From JAJCZZ01 sp964569085 (lineage in GTDB: Bacteria; Gemmatimonadota; Gemmatimonadetes; Longimicrobiales; Gaopeijiaceae), in assembly GCA_964569085.1 (NCBI GenBank), contig CAZMTA010000019.1, forward strand, positions 1-64,000: DNA of 64,000 bases, in the 5' to 3' direction. Positions 52,133 to 60,511 of this stretch are shown here, piece by piece. A model generated the notes under the pieces. It was not told the DNA's origin. It saw only the letters and a list, made by a program, of their open reading frames with translations, and searched no databases. The first letter of the stretch is position 1. Every line of letters begins with the position of its first letter. The translations under genes were made by a program, and so were the position numbers.

Positions 52133-53005
52133 TCAGTGGGTCATGCCGTAGACGATCATGTTCGCCCCCAGCTCGTACGCGAACGTCGAGTACTCCAGGG
52201 GATAGTACGGATCCTCGGCCCACTCCCAGGCGTCGCCCAGGTCGGTGTTGAAGTTGATCACCACCATGAGGCGGCCCTCGTCGTCGAAGATCCCGCGGAC
52301 GTGGGGCGTCCGGGCGTCGGGGCGCTCCCACGTCGGACGGCCCCGGATGCCCCGGCCCCGGGCGGGCACCTGCTTGATCTCGTCGATGGTGTAGTAGGCC
52401 GTGAAGAGCGGGTGGTCCGCGGGGAGGTCCACGATGGCCCGGCCCGGCAGGACCCGGGACATGTTGTACTCGAAGTTGGCCCACTCCCGGCCGCCCCAGA
52501 AATCGTCCACCAGGAGCATGCCGCCGGCCTCCAGGTAGCCCCGCAGCCCCTGGACCTCCTCGTCGGTGAGGTTCATGTACCCCACCTCCACGGCGTAGAG
52601 GAGGGGGAAGGACCGCAGCCGGGGGTCCGTGAGGCGGACCGCGTTCTCCCAGTCGTAGGCGTCCAGGTCCACCAGGCGCTGGAGCACGATGAGGAACTGC
52701 CGGTCCCCCTTGGGGAAGTCGGTGGCCCAGGCCTCGCTGCCCCGGCCGCCCCACCAGCCCCCGCCGCGGCTCCCGTTGAAGACGGCCCGGGTCCAGTAGA
52801 ACGCGTGGCGCCCGGCGGGCTCGTCCTGCGGAGGGAGGTGGAGGCGGGGGTCGTTCACGTCGATGCCGCCCGTGGGCCGTCCGGGCCGGGGAGGCTCCTG
52901 GGCCGCCAGCCCCGCGTCCGCACCCGTGGCCGGCGCCGCGGCCGCGCCCAGGAGGGCGAGGAGGGCCGGGGCCAGCGCCGCTCGGACGCGAGGGAGGGTG
53001 CGCAT
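52133..53005 (-). CDS. DUF4159 domain-containing protein (first copy)
   Basis: A 290-residue exported protein: signal peptide (about 1-34), then the DUF4159 domain (about 75-290) with FLIVLQRLVDLDAYDWENAV, YAVEVGYMNLTDEEVQGLRGYLEAGGMLLVDDFWGG and the C-terminal YELGANMIVYGMTH. It resembles the second copy (45131-46036) throughout that domain. As the first gene of the cluster it presumably carries the promoter upstream of 53005; I chose ATG 53005 over an in-frame ATG at 53110. Function unknown; its position suggests a structural partner of the VWA/MoxR proteins. Confidence 0.87.
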   Translation of the reverse strand: MRTLPRVRAALAPALLALLGAAAAPATGADAGLAAQEPPRPGRPTGGIDVNDPRLHLPPQDEPAGRHAFYWTRAVFNGSRGGGWWGGRGSEAWATDFPKGDRQFLIVLQRLVDLDAYDWENAVRLTDPRLRSFPLLYAVEVGYMNLTDEEVQGLRGYLEAGGMLLVDDFWGGREWANFEYNMSRVLPGRAIVDLPADHPLFTAYYTIDEIKQVPARGRGIRGRPTWERPDARTPHVRGIFDDEGRLMVVINFNTDLGDAWEWAEDPYYPLEYSTFAYELGANMIVYGMTH

Positions 53006-53166
53006 GCGGGGTGGGTTCGGGAGGAGTCGGACGCCGCCGGCGGGATGGTGTTCGTACGTCGCCCGGAGACGATAGGTTCCTGGGGTGTCGAGCTTCGGAG
53101 GGCCAGTCACCTACGGGGACACCGGAGCCCCTCCCGGCGCTGGCCCGAGGCTGAATCTTCGGGGGC

Positions 53167-53189
53167 CTCACCCCGTACGGGGGGGTGAG
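53167..53189. promoter_or_regulatory. Inverted repeat in the divergent intergenic region
   Basis: An 8-base perfect stem, CTCACCCC (53167-53174) with GGGGTGAG (53182-53189), between the leftward Bat-like cluster and the rightward small gene at 53225. It could be an operator or a leader hairpin; nothing else supports either. Confidence 0.3.
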
Positions 53190-53224
53190 ACAGGCCTTAC
53201 CCTCCCGCGAGGGATCGTCCACCC

Positions 53225-53629
53225 ATGAGCAGGCAGCGCCCCATGACCTCGGCGACGAGGAGCGTCACCGTCCGCGACTTCTTCATCTTCCAGTTCAAGC
53301 TGATGCTGGACGGGCTGAAGGACATCGTGGTGTTCAACCTCAGCGTCGGCGCCATGGTGCTCGACTTCCTCTCGGGACGAGGACGCCGCCCCCGCCTCTT
53401 CTACTCGGTGGTGCGGCTCAGCGAGCGCTGGGACCTCTGGCTCAACCTGAACGGCGCGGTGGCCCGCATGGAGGCCGGGGAGGACGACGACGGCCTGTTC
53501 GGGGCCAGCGAGGCCGGCTCCGACACCCTCCTGGGCCAGATCGAGCAGCTGGTCCGCGGCGGGGACCAGCCCCGGAAGGCCCGGGCGGCCGGCGACGGTC
53601 CCTCCTCGGGAGCCGATCCGGCCCGGTGA
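53225..53629 (+). CDS. Hypothetical protein
   Basis: A 134-residue protein of unknown family. Residues 17-70 are amphipathic and aromatic (VRDFFIFQFKLMLDGLKDIVVF, LFYSVVRLSERWDLWLNL), suggesting membrane-surface association rather than a spanning helix. The C-terminal third is acidic (MEAGEDDDGLFGASEAG) and then disordered. I can name no domain. Its stop overlaps the start of the TrpF-like gene (GTGA), so it is expressed with it. Codon use is like that of the neighbours. Confidence 0.65.
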   Translation: MSRQRPMTSATRSVTVRDFFIFQFKLMLDGLKDIVVFNLSVGAMVLDFLSGRGRRPRLFYSVVRLSERWDLWLNLNGAVARMEAGEDDDGLFGASEAGSDTLLGQIEQLVRGGDQPRKARAAGDGPSSGADPAR

Positions 53630-54312
53630 CGCGGCTGAAGGTCTGCTGCATCCGGAGCCCGGAGGAGCTGGCCCGGACGGCGGCGGCCGGGGCCCGCTTC
53701 GCGGGGCTGGTGGGCGCCATGCCCTCGGGGCCCGGCCCCATTCCCGACGAGCGCATCCGGGAGCTGGCGGCCCTGGCGGGGCGTCACCCGGGCCTCGACG
53801 CGGTCCTCCTCACCTCCCGGCGCACGGCGGCGGACATCGAGGACCACGTCCGCGCCACCGGGGTGGGCGCCGTCCAGCTCGTCCGGCACCTGGACCCCGA
53901 CGTCCGCCGGGATCTCCGGGCGCGCCTCCCGGACCTCACGGTCCTCCAGGTGCTGCACGTGGAGGACGAGGCTTCGGTGGAGGAGGTGGCGCGCCTCGCC
54001 CCGGGAGCCGACTTCCTCCTCCTCGACTCGGGGCGCCCCGGGGCCGCGGTGGAGGAGCTGGGCGGCACGGGCCGGGTCCACGACTGGACGCTCAGCCGCC
54101 GGGTGGTGGAGCGGGCTCCGGTCCCCGTGCTGCTGGCCGGCGGCCTCACCCCGGAGAACGTGGGTCGCGCCGTGGGGGCCGTCCGGCCGTGGGGCGTGGA
54201 CGTGTGCTCGGGGCTGCGGGACGATGCCGGGATCCTGCGGCCCGAACGCCTGGAGGCGTTCCGGGCGGCGGTGGCCGGGGCCTCCTCGGCCGGGCCTCGA
54301 GGCGCGCGCTGA
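53626..54312 (+). CDS. Phosphoribosylanthranilate isomerase-like protein
   Basis: A 228-residue TIM-barrel protein of the TrpF family, which converts phosphoribosylanthranilate to its 1-deoxyribulose form in tryptophan synthesis. The N-terminal RLKVCCIRS corresponds to KICGIT, keeping Cys7 as general base but replacing the following Gly by Cys. Asp134 in FLLLDSGRPG is the candidate general acid, and GGTGRVHDW is the phosphate-site signature, somewhat altered. No other trp gene is nearby and the partner is an unknown protein, so a different ribose-phosphate substrate is possible. Start GTG 53626. Confidence 0.75.
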   Translation: MTRLKVCCIRSPEELARTAAAGARFAGLVGAMPSGPGPIPDERIRELAALAGRHPGLDAVLLTSRRTAADIEDHVRATGVGAVQLVRHLDPDVRRDLRARLPDLTVLQVLHVEDEASVEEVARLAPGADFLLLDSGRPGAAVEELGGTGRVHDWTLSRRVVERAPVPVLLAGGLTPENVGRAVGAVRPWGVDVCSGLRDDAGILRPERLEAFRAAVAGASSAGPRGAR

Positions 54313-54327
54313 CCGAGGCGCCCGCGC

Positions 54328-56289
54328 TCAGGCTCCCTCGGAGGTGAGCCCCGTCAGCACGCCCATCACGACCTCCAGGTCGAAGGGCTTGGAGAGGAAG
54401 CGCACGGTGCCGCCGAGCCGGGTGAGGTCCTCGTTGGCGTAGCCCGAGATGAGGAGCGCCGGGAGGTCCGGACGCAGCTCCTGGGCCCGTCGCACGACCT
54501 CGACCCCGCTGGTTCCCGGCATCATGACGTCGGAGACGATCACGTCCAGCTCGTCCAGGTGGGCGTCCACCAGGGCCAGCGCCGACGTGCCGTCGGTGGC
54601 CGGGATCACCCGGTGCCCCTCCCGGGTCATGGCCTTGGCCAGGATCCGCCGGAGGGTCGCGTCGTCCTCGGCCAGGAGGATGGTCAGGGGACGCCGGTGG
54701 AGCGAGAACCCCCGCGACACGTCCGTCTCCCCTTCGTCCTCGGGCTCCGCGGTGGGGAAGGCCAGGTGGACCTCGGTGCCCTCGTCGGCCTCGGAGTGGA
54801 TCCAGACGCCGCCGCCGAGCTGGTCCATGGTCCCGAACACCGACGCCAGCCCAAGGCCCGTCCCGCCGCCGCCCGGTCGCCCGGTGAAGAAGGGCTCGAA
54901 GGCCCTCGCCCGGGTCTCCTCGTCCATGCCCTCGCCGGTGTCGGACACCGAGAGGACCGCCCACGAGCGGCCCGGGAGCGGCAGGAAGGGATGGGTGGGT
55001 CCGGGGAGCTCCTCGGTGGTCAGGGGCCGGAGGCGGAAGACCAGCGTCCCGCCCCCGGGCATGGCCTGCTCCGCGTTGGTGGCCAGGTTGAAGAGGACCT
55101 GGTCCAGGCGGCCCAGGTCCACCGACACGTGGAGCGGCTCCTCGACCTCCGCGCGCACCGTGATGTCGTCCCGGAGGAAGCGGGCCAGGAAGCGCGTCCG
55201 GTTCCGGAGGATCTCGGCCAGGGGCACGACCTCCGTCTCCATGGGCTGCTCCCGGGCGAAGGCCAGGAGCTGGGAGGTGACCGACTCACCCCGGCTGAGC
55301 ACGGTCTCGGCCTCCTGGAGGTCCTCCACCACCCCGTCCGGAAGGTCGTCCCGGCCCAGGGTGAGCTGGAGGAGCGCCTTGGCTCCGGCCAGGACGTTGC
55401 GGAGGTCGTGGGCGATCCCCCCGGCCAGGCGCCCCACGGAGTTGAGCCGATCGCTCATCTCGACCTGCTTGTCGAGCTGCCGACGCTCGGTCACGTCCTC
55501 CTGGATCCCGATGAAGTGGGTCACCTCGCCCTCGTCGTCGAAGACCGGGTTGGTGGTGAGCCGGTTCCAGAACGACGTGCCGTCCTTCCGGTAGTTGAGG
55601 AAGGTCCGCTGCAGCGGCCGGCCGTGCCGGAGCGCCCCCGCCACGTCCTCGACCGCGGCGTCGTCGGTGTCGGGACCCTGGAGGAAGCGGCAGTTCCGCC
55701 CCAGCGCCTCGGCGGCGGTGTAGCCCGTGACCCGGGTGAACCCCTCGTTCACGAAGATCAGGGGGAGGTCGGGCTCGCGGGCGTCCGCGATGCTCACCCC
55801 CAGGTCCAGGGAGTTCACGGCGTGGCGGACCAGGCGGAGCTCCTCGTCGGAGGGCGGCCGGAGCGCCGTCTCCGTCACGTTGCGGAAGACCGCGAACGCG
55901 CCGTCCTCCAGCGGCTGGACGAAGATGTCCCAGTAGCGGCCCCGGGGAGAGCGGAAGCTCTCGAAGGAGGCGCCGTCGGACCGGCCGGCGAGGACGTCCT
56001 CGAAGGCCCGGGCGAGCTCGGTGTCCTGCATGTAGGGGAGGACCTCCCTCCAGTGGCGCCCTTCCGGGCCCGGGTCCTCGGGGAGGATCTCCTCCAGGAA
56101 CTCCCGCGCGGCGGGGTTCAGGTGGACGATCCGGCCTTCCCCGTCCACGAGGCCGAGCCCCGTGGGCATGGCCGCGAAGATCGCGCGGATCGTCGCCGGA
56201 TCCAGAGCACGCTCGGAGACGTCGTGCACGGGTGGGTGGGCTCCATGGAGGGGGGGCGTGGAGAAGGGAAGGCGGGAGAGACCCGACAT
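54328..56289 (-). CDS. LOV-domain (blue-light) hybrid sensor histidine kinase
   Basis: A 653-residue soluble sensor kinase. An N-terminal PAS domain (about 30-140) precedes a LOV domain (about 150-270) carrying the full flavin signature: GRNCRFLQG with Cys200, NYRKDGTSFWN (Asn232, Asn242) and GIQEDVT with Gln263. Then HisKA with His294 (GGIAHDLRN), ATPase (DTGEGM, GTGLGLASVFG) and a receiver with Asp587 and Lys634. Blue light should form a cysteinyl-flavin adduct at Cys200 and switch kinase activity. No output regulator is adjacent. The start ATG 56289 shares an intergenic region with the korA promoter. Confidence 0.92.
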   Translation of the reverse strand: MSGLSRLPFSTPPLHGAHPPVHDVSERALDPATIRAIFAAMPTGLGLVDGEGRIVHLNPAAREFLEEILPEDPGPEGRHWREVLPYMQDTELARAFEDVLAGRSDGASFESFRSPRGRYWDIFVQPLEDGAFAVFRNVTETALRPPSDEELRLVRHAVNSLDLGVSIADAREPDLPLIFVNEGFTRVTGYTAAEALGRNCRFLQGPDTDDAAVEDVAGALRHGRPLQRTFLNYRKDGTSFWNRLTTNPVFDDEGEVTHFIGIQEDVTERRQLDKQVEMSDRLNSVGRLAGGIAHDLRNVLAGAKALLQLTLGRDDLPDGVVEDLQEAETVLSRGESVTSQLLAFAREQPMETEVVPLAEILRNRTRFLARFLRDDITVRAEVEEPLHVSVDLGRLDQVLFNLATNAEQAMPGGGTLVFRLRPLTTEELPGPTHPFLPLPGRSWAVLSVSDTGEGMDEETRARAFEPFFTGRPGGGGTGLGLASVFGTMDQLGGGVWIHSEADEGTEVHLAFPTAEPEDEGETDVSRGFSLHRRPLTILLAEDDATLRRILAKAMTREGHRVIPATDGTSALALVDAHLDELDVIVSDVMMPGTSGVEVVRRAQELRPDLPALLISGYANEDLTRLGGTVRFLSKPFDLEVVMGVLTGLTSEGA

Positions 56290-56424
56290 TCAATTTTTTC
56301 CCTCGGGGACCCCGGAGCAAGCGCGGCCGTCCGGAGCCGTCGGGAAAACCCCCACCGGGCCGCCACACCTCTCCCCACTCCGGGAGGTCTCCTCCTCCCG
56401 ACACCCCCCCGCCCGGGACGCCCG

Positions 56425-56430
56425 TAGCTT
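56425..56430 (+). promoter_or_regulatory. Putative -10 element of the oxidoreductase operon
   Basis: TAGCTT in the context CCCGTAGCTTG, the same context as 164-173. No good -35 is visible 16-18 bases upstream. Confidence 0.3.
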
Positions 56431-56442
56431 GGAGTTGGGCCA

Positions 56443-56465
56443 GCAGCCCGTTGCACGCGGGCTGC
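56443..56465 (+). promoter_or_regulatory. Leader hairpin before korA
   Basis: GCAGCCCG (56443-56450) pairs with CGGGCTGC (56458-56465) around a 7-base loop, 28 bases before the korA start and its GGAGGAAGG ribosome site. It could protect the transcript or regulate initiation. Confidence 0.35.
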
Positions 56466-56493
56466 ACGAGATACCTACCTCTTCGGAGGAAGG

Positions 56494-58419
56494 ATGGCGA
56501 TGAAGCTACCGACCGTGGGCGAAGCCTCGTCCACGGAACGCGAAGTACCGATCCGGACCGTTCCGGACCTGTCCGTCGAGGTCGTGTCCGACTCGGGCGA
56601 GGGCGCACAGAAGTGCGGCCAGATCTTCGGCTCCGTCTCCGCCAAGATGGGCAACGGCGTGTGGACGGTGGAGATCATCCCCGCCGAGGTGGAGCCTCCG
56701 CCCCGCAACCCCGCCGGCGCCTCGGGCATCCGCATCCGCCTGGGCGACGAGCAGGTCACCAACTGGGGGGACGAGACCAACCTGGTGGTCGCCTTCAACG
56801 AGCAGGCCCTCCTGGGCCGGCACCGCCTGGGGGCTCTGGCCGACGACGCCACGATCCTCCTGGAGGACATGTGGGCCGACCACCCCGACCCCGACGTCCG
56901 CGCCGAGTGGGAGGCCGCCATGGAGGAGCTCTCCTCCACGGGCTACCGCATCGTGCGGGTCCCCATGGAGGAGCAGTGCCTGACCGTGGTGGACAACGCG
57001 CGGCGCGGGAAGAACATGTTCGCCCTGGGCATGCTCTGCTGGATCTTCGACCGGGACGTGGCCCGGACGAAGGAGCAGATCGCCCACGCCTTCCGGAAGA
57101 AGAAGCCCGTGATCACGGAGCGGAACCACGAGCTCCTGGACCTGGGCTGGGCGTGGGCCGCGGAGAACCTGGACTTCCGGTGGGAGATCCCCACCCGTGA
57201 GCTGGACCGCCCGTACGTGGTCATGAACGGCAACGAGGCCATCGCCCTCGGCGCCGTCGCCGCCGGCCTCGAGCTGGCCGCCATGTACCCCATCACGCCG
57301 GCCACCTCCGTCTCCCACATGCTGGGAGACGTCTTCGACCGCTACGGGGGCGTGGTCCACCAGGCCGAGGACGAGATCGCCGCCGCCGGCGTGGCCATCG
57401 GGGCCTCGTACGCCGGGAAGTGTGCCTTCACCATCACCTCCGGGCCGGGGATGGCCCTGAAGACCGAGTTCCTGGGGCTGGCCATCATGGCCGAGATCCC
57501 CCTGGTCGTGGTGGACGTCCAGCGGGGCGGGCCCAGCACGGGTCTGCCCACCAAGGTGGAGCAGTCGGACCTCCTGGCGGCCATCTTCGGCCAGCCCGGG
57601 GACGCGCCCCACGTGGTCCTGGCGCCGGCCACCATCGAGGAGTGCTTCCACGTCATGACGACGGCCCGGCGGATCGCCGAGGCGCTCCGCACCGTCGTCA
57701 TCGTCCTCTCCGACGCGAACCTGGCCACGGGCGTGGCGCCCTATCCCCGCCCCGAGCTGAGCGCGGAGTGGCAGGGCGGGCCGCCCGACCTGCGCCCGGT
57801 CCCCGAGGGGGTCGGGCCGTACCAGTGGGATCCCACCACCGGGCTCTCCCGGCGCTTCGTGCCGGGGCAGGTGGGCGGAGAGCACACCGTCACGGGTCTG
57901 GCCCACGACGAGCGCTCCAAGGTGGCCTACGACTCGGCCATCAACGTGCGCGCCTCCACCATGCGGAGCCGGAAGCTGGCCGTGCTCCAGAGCACGCTCC
58001 TCCCCCCGGAGGTGAACGGGGATCCCGAGGGCGGCGACCTCCTCCTGGTGGGGTGGGGCAGCACCAAGGGCGCCATCGAGGAGGCCGTGGAGCGGGCGAG
58101 GGCCGAAGGGCTGAGCGTGTCCTCGCTGCACCTGACCTTCCTCTCGCCCCTCCCGCCGGGGCTCGGGGAGATCTTCTCCCGCTTCGGGAAGGTGATGACG
58201 GTGGAGATCAACTACTCGGACGAGAAGGACGCCCCCTTCGTGACCGAGGAGAACCGCCGCCGCGGGCAGCTCTCGTGGCTCCTGCGCGGCTCGACGCTGG
58301 TGGACGTGGACTGCTGGACCCGGGTGCTCGGCGAGCCGCTGCGCCCGGCCCGCATCCTCCAGGCCATCCGCGACAACATGCCGGCCCCCGCCGGGGCGGC
58401 CCACGGAGGTGACGCGTGA
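56494..58419 (+). CDS. korA: 2-oxoacid:ferredoxin oxidoreductase, fused gamma-alpha subunit
   Basis: A 641-residue protein. Residues about 28-225 form the gamma (CoA-binding) domain with VVSDSGEGAQKCGQIFG. Residues about 235-640 form the alpha (pyrimidine-binding) domain with the YPITPAT motif (265-271) and GLPTKVEQSD. This fusion plus a separate beta subunit is the 2-oxoglutarate:ferredoxin-type KorAB arrangement, oxidatively decarboxylating a 2-oxoacid to acyl-CoA while reducing ferredoxin. The exact 2-oxoacid is not proved by sequence. The start ATG 56494 follows GGAGGAAGG. Its stop overlaps the start of the beta gene (GTGA). Confidence 0.93.
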   Translation: MAMKLPTVGEASSTEREVPIRTVPDLSVEVVSDSGEGAQKCGQIFGSVSAKMGNGVWTVEIIPAEVEPPPRNPAGASGIRIRLGDEQVTNWGDETNLVVAFNEQALLGRHRLGALADDATILLEDMWADHPDPDVRAEWEAAMEELSSTGYRIVRVPMEEQCLTVVDNARRGKNMFALGMLCWIFDRDVARTKEQIAHAFRKKKPVITERNHELLDLGWAWAAENLDFRWEIPTRELDRPYVVMNGNEAIALGAVAAGLELAAMYPITPATSVSHMLGDVFDRYGGVVHQAEDEIAAAGVAIGASYAGKCAFTITSGPGMALKTEFLGLAIMAEIPLVVVDVQRGGPSTGLPTKVEQSDLLAAIFGQPGDAPHVVLAPATIEECFHVMTTARRIAEALRTVVIVLSDANLATGVAPYPRPELSAEWQGGPPDLRPVPEGVGPYQWDPTTGLSRRFVPGQVGGEHTVTGLAHDERSKVAYDSAINVRASTMRSRKLAVLQSTLLPPEVNGDPEGGDLLLVGWGSTKGAIEEAVERARAEGLSVSSLHLTFLSPLPPGLGEIFSRFGKVMTVEINYSDEKDAPFVTEENRRRGQLSWLLRGSTLVDVDCWTRVLGEPLRPARILQAIRDNMPAPAGAAHGGDA

Positions 58420-59375
58420 TCACGACCTCGTCCTGCTCGCTCCTCCACGCCGGCCGGGAGGACGACGACCGCGTCTTCGAGCGCGCCGACTACGAGGGCC
58501 CGGTGGCCCGCTGGTGCAGCGGCTGCGGGGACCACTCGGTCCTCACCGCCGCCCAGCGGCTCCTGGCCGAGGAGCAGCTCAAGCCCGAGACCACGGTCTT
58601 CGTGTCGGGCATCGGCTGCTCCAGCCGCTTCCCCCACTACATGAAGACGTACGGCTTCCACGGCATCCACGGGCGCGCGCTTCCGGTGGCCACGGGGGTC
58701 AAGCTCCAGCGGCCGGAGCTCGACGTCTTCGTGGTCATGGGCGACGGCGACTGCGTGTCCATCGGGGCGGGGCACTGGATCCACGCCATCCGCTACAACG
58801 TCGACATGGTGGCCCTGCTGCTGGACAACAACATCTACGGGCTGACCAAGAAGCAGACGTCGCCCACCACGCCCCAGGGCTACAAGTCCAACACCCAGCC
58901 CCGGGGGAGCTACCTGCCGCCCATGAACCCGCTCGAGGCGACGCTGGGGGTGACCAACGCCTCCTTCGTGGCCCAGACGGCGGAGTGGGTGCCGGCCCAC
59001 CTCTTCGCGACGCTGAAGGCGGCCCAGGCCCACCGGGGCTTCTCCTTCGTGCGCATCCTGCAGCGTTGCCCCCACTTCACGCCCGACATCTACGACGCGG
59101 CGGTGAAGGAGCCGGACCGCATCGAGATCCTCGACCACCCCGAAGGGATCCGGGTCGAGGGGCTGGACAAGATCTACAAGAACACGCTCCGCCACGACCC
59201 GGCGGACATCCACGGCGCCCGGGAGCTGGCCGAGGACGCCGAGGCCATCCGCCTCGGCCTCTTCTTCCACGACACCACGCGTCCGCGCTACGAGGAGACG
59301 CGCGCCCTGCCCAAGCACACGGCCCGGGAGAAGATGGAGCTCCTGGACGAGGAGTTCGAGCGCTATGCCGTCTGA
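58416..59375 (+). CDS. korB: 2-oxoacid:ferredoxin oxidoreductase, beta subunit
   Basis: A 319-residue thiamine-diphosphate subunit. The iron-sulfur ligands are Cys34 and Cys37 (WCSGCGDH), Cys68 (GIGCSSR) and Cys218 (LQRCPHF), the four-cysteine set of the single [4Fe-4S] cluster in this family. The TPP-Mg2+ motif GDGD (109-112) with LLLDNNIYGLTKKQTSP follows. It forms the catalytic dimer with KorA. The start GTG 58416 overlaps korA's stop; the downstream 380-residue gene overlaps its end by 11 bases. Confidence 0.94.
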   Translation: MITTSSCSLLHAGREDDDRVFERADYEGPVARWCSGCGDHSVLTAAQRLLAEEQLKPETTVFVSGIGCSSRFPHYMKTYGFHGIHGRALPVATGVKLQRPELDVFVVMGDGDCVSIGAGHWIHAIRYNVDMVALLLDNNIYGLTKKQTSPTTPQGYKSNTQPRGSYLPPMNPLEATLGVTNASFVAQTAEWVPAHLFATLKAAQAHRGFSFVRILQRCPHFTPDIYDAAVKEPDRIEILDHPEGIRVEGLDKIYKNTLRHDPADIHGARELAEDAEAIRLGLFFHDTTRPRYEETRALPKHTAREKMELLDEEFERYAV

Positions 59376-60507
59376 CGTGAAGGTCGAGAGCAGGATGGAA
59401 GCCGACGTGGGTTCCGCGGGCGAGGGAATGGCCGGATCGGCCGACGACGCCCCGGACCTGGGTGCCCGCGCCCTGGAGGCGCTCCGCCCCCGGGTGGCGG
59501 ACTTCCGCTCCGCCGTCGCCTCCGCCGAGGAGGAGGTGCGGAGCTGGGTGGCCCACCACCGGGGCACCACGGAGTTCCGCGGCGAGCGGGCCCTCATGGA
59601 GCTGGGCCCCTTCGCGGTGGGGCGGATGGACCCGGAGCGCTTCGGCCTCCTCCTGGGGGCTCCGGAGGAGCTGGAGCCCGTGGCGGTGGGCGTGCTGGAG
59701 CGGGCCGAGGAGATCCTGGCCGACGTCACCCTGGACGACACCGTCCACCGCCTGGCCGTGGAGCCCGGCGGGGACCTCCGGGACGTGGTGAAGGCCGCGC
59801 TGGCCCGGGTGGGCCGGGTGTTCGGGGCCGCGCGGGCCGTGGAGCTCGCCCGCTCCGGTCGCTTCGACCCGGACGGCCACAACCACCTCCTGGGCCACCT
59901 GCCCTTCCGGCAGTGGAACCGGGCGGAGCGGAGCCTCGCGCCGCCCCTGGTGGTCGAAGTGGAGCCGGAAGACCTCCTCCCCGCCGGCCTGGGCGAGTTC
60001 CTGGACGGCCGGGTGAAGGTCGTGCTCGTGACCCGGGGCCCCACGGCCCCGGCGCCGCTGGCCCGGCTGGTCACGCCGGGCACCTTCGTGGTCCAGACCG
60101 CGGATCCGGACGACCTCCGGGCGCTGGCCGACTCGCCCCACCCGGGCGTGGCCCTCCTCTTCGACGAGGAGCGGGAGGAGCAGGCGCGCTTCGTCCACGA
60201 TCCGGACGCCGGCCTGGCGCCGTGGCAGCGCCTCGACGTCCGCCACCTCCCCGAGCGTCCCACGGTGGGGCGCGGGCGCCGCGACCCGGCCTGGGTGGAG
60301 GAGCTGGACCACCTGGAGGCCATGGCGCGGACGCCGGCCGGGGGCCCCCCGCCCCCGAGCGGAAGCTCCGCCCCCGCCGGGGGCGACTCCATGCCCGGAT
60401 CGGCCTCGGCCGCTCCGGCCGAGCCCGCACCCCCCGAGCCCGCGGACAAGCTGGCGGCCTGGCTTCTGAGCCAGACCCGGCTGGACGCCGCGGAGGCGGA
60501 GGGCTGA
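59365..60507 (+). CDS. Uncharacterised protein of the oxidoreductase operon
   Basis: A 380-residue cytosolic protein whose family I do not recognise. Residues 1-33 are disordered; residues about 35-310 appear folded with a mixed alpha/beta region (ALMELGPFAVGRMDPERFG, LAPPLVVEVEPEDLLPAGL, VVLVTRGPTAPAP, FVVQTADPDDLRALADS). There is then a Pro/Ala/Ser-rich linker (about 325-362) and a short terminal helix (DKLAAWLLSQTRL). No cysteine cluster, nucleotide motif or signal peptide is visible. It overlaps korB by 11 bases and ends 4 bases before the RnfB-like gene, so it must be expressed with them and probably helps assemble or couple the complex. Confidence 0.8.
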   Translation: MPSDVKVESRMEADVGSAGEGMAGSADDAPDLGARALEALRPRVADFRSAVASAEEEVRSWVAHHRGTTEFRGERALMELGPFAVGRMDPERFGLLLGAPEELEPVAVGVLERAEEILADVTLDDTVHRLAVEPGGDLRDVVKAALARVGRVFGAARAVELARSGRFDPDGHNHLLGHLPFRQWNRAERSLAPPLVVEVEPEDLLPAGLGEFLDGRVKVVLVTRGPTAPAPLARLVTPGTFVVQTADPDDLRALADSPHPGVALLFDEEREEQARFVHDPDAGLAPWQRLDVRHLPERPTVGRGRRDPAWVEELDHLEAMARTPAGGPPPPSGSSAPAGGDSMPGSASAAPAEPAPPEPADKLAAWLLSQTRLDAAEAEG

Positions 60508-60511
60508 GCCC

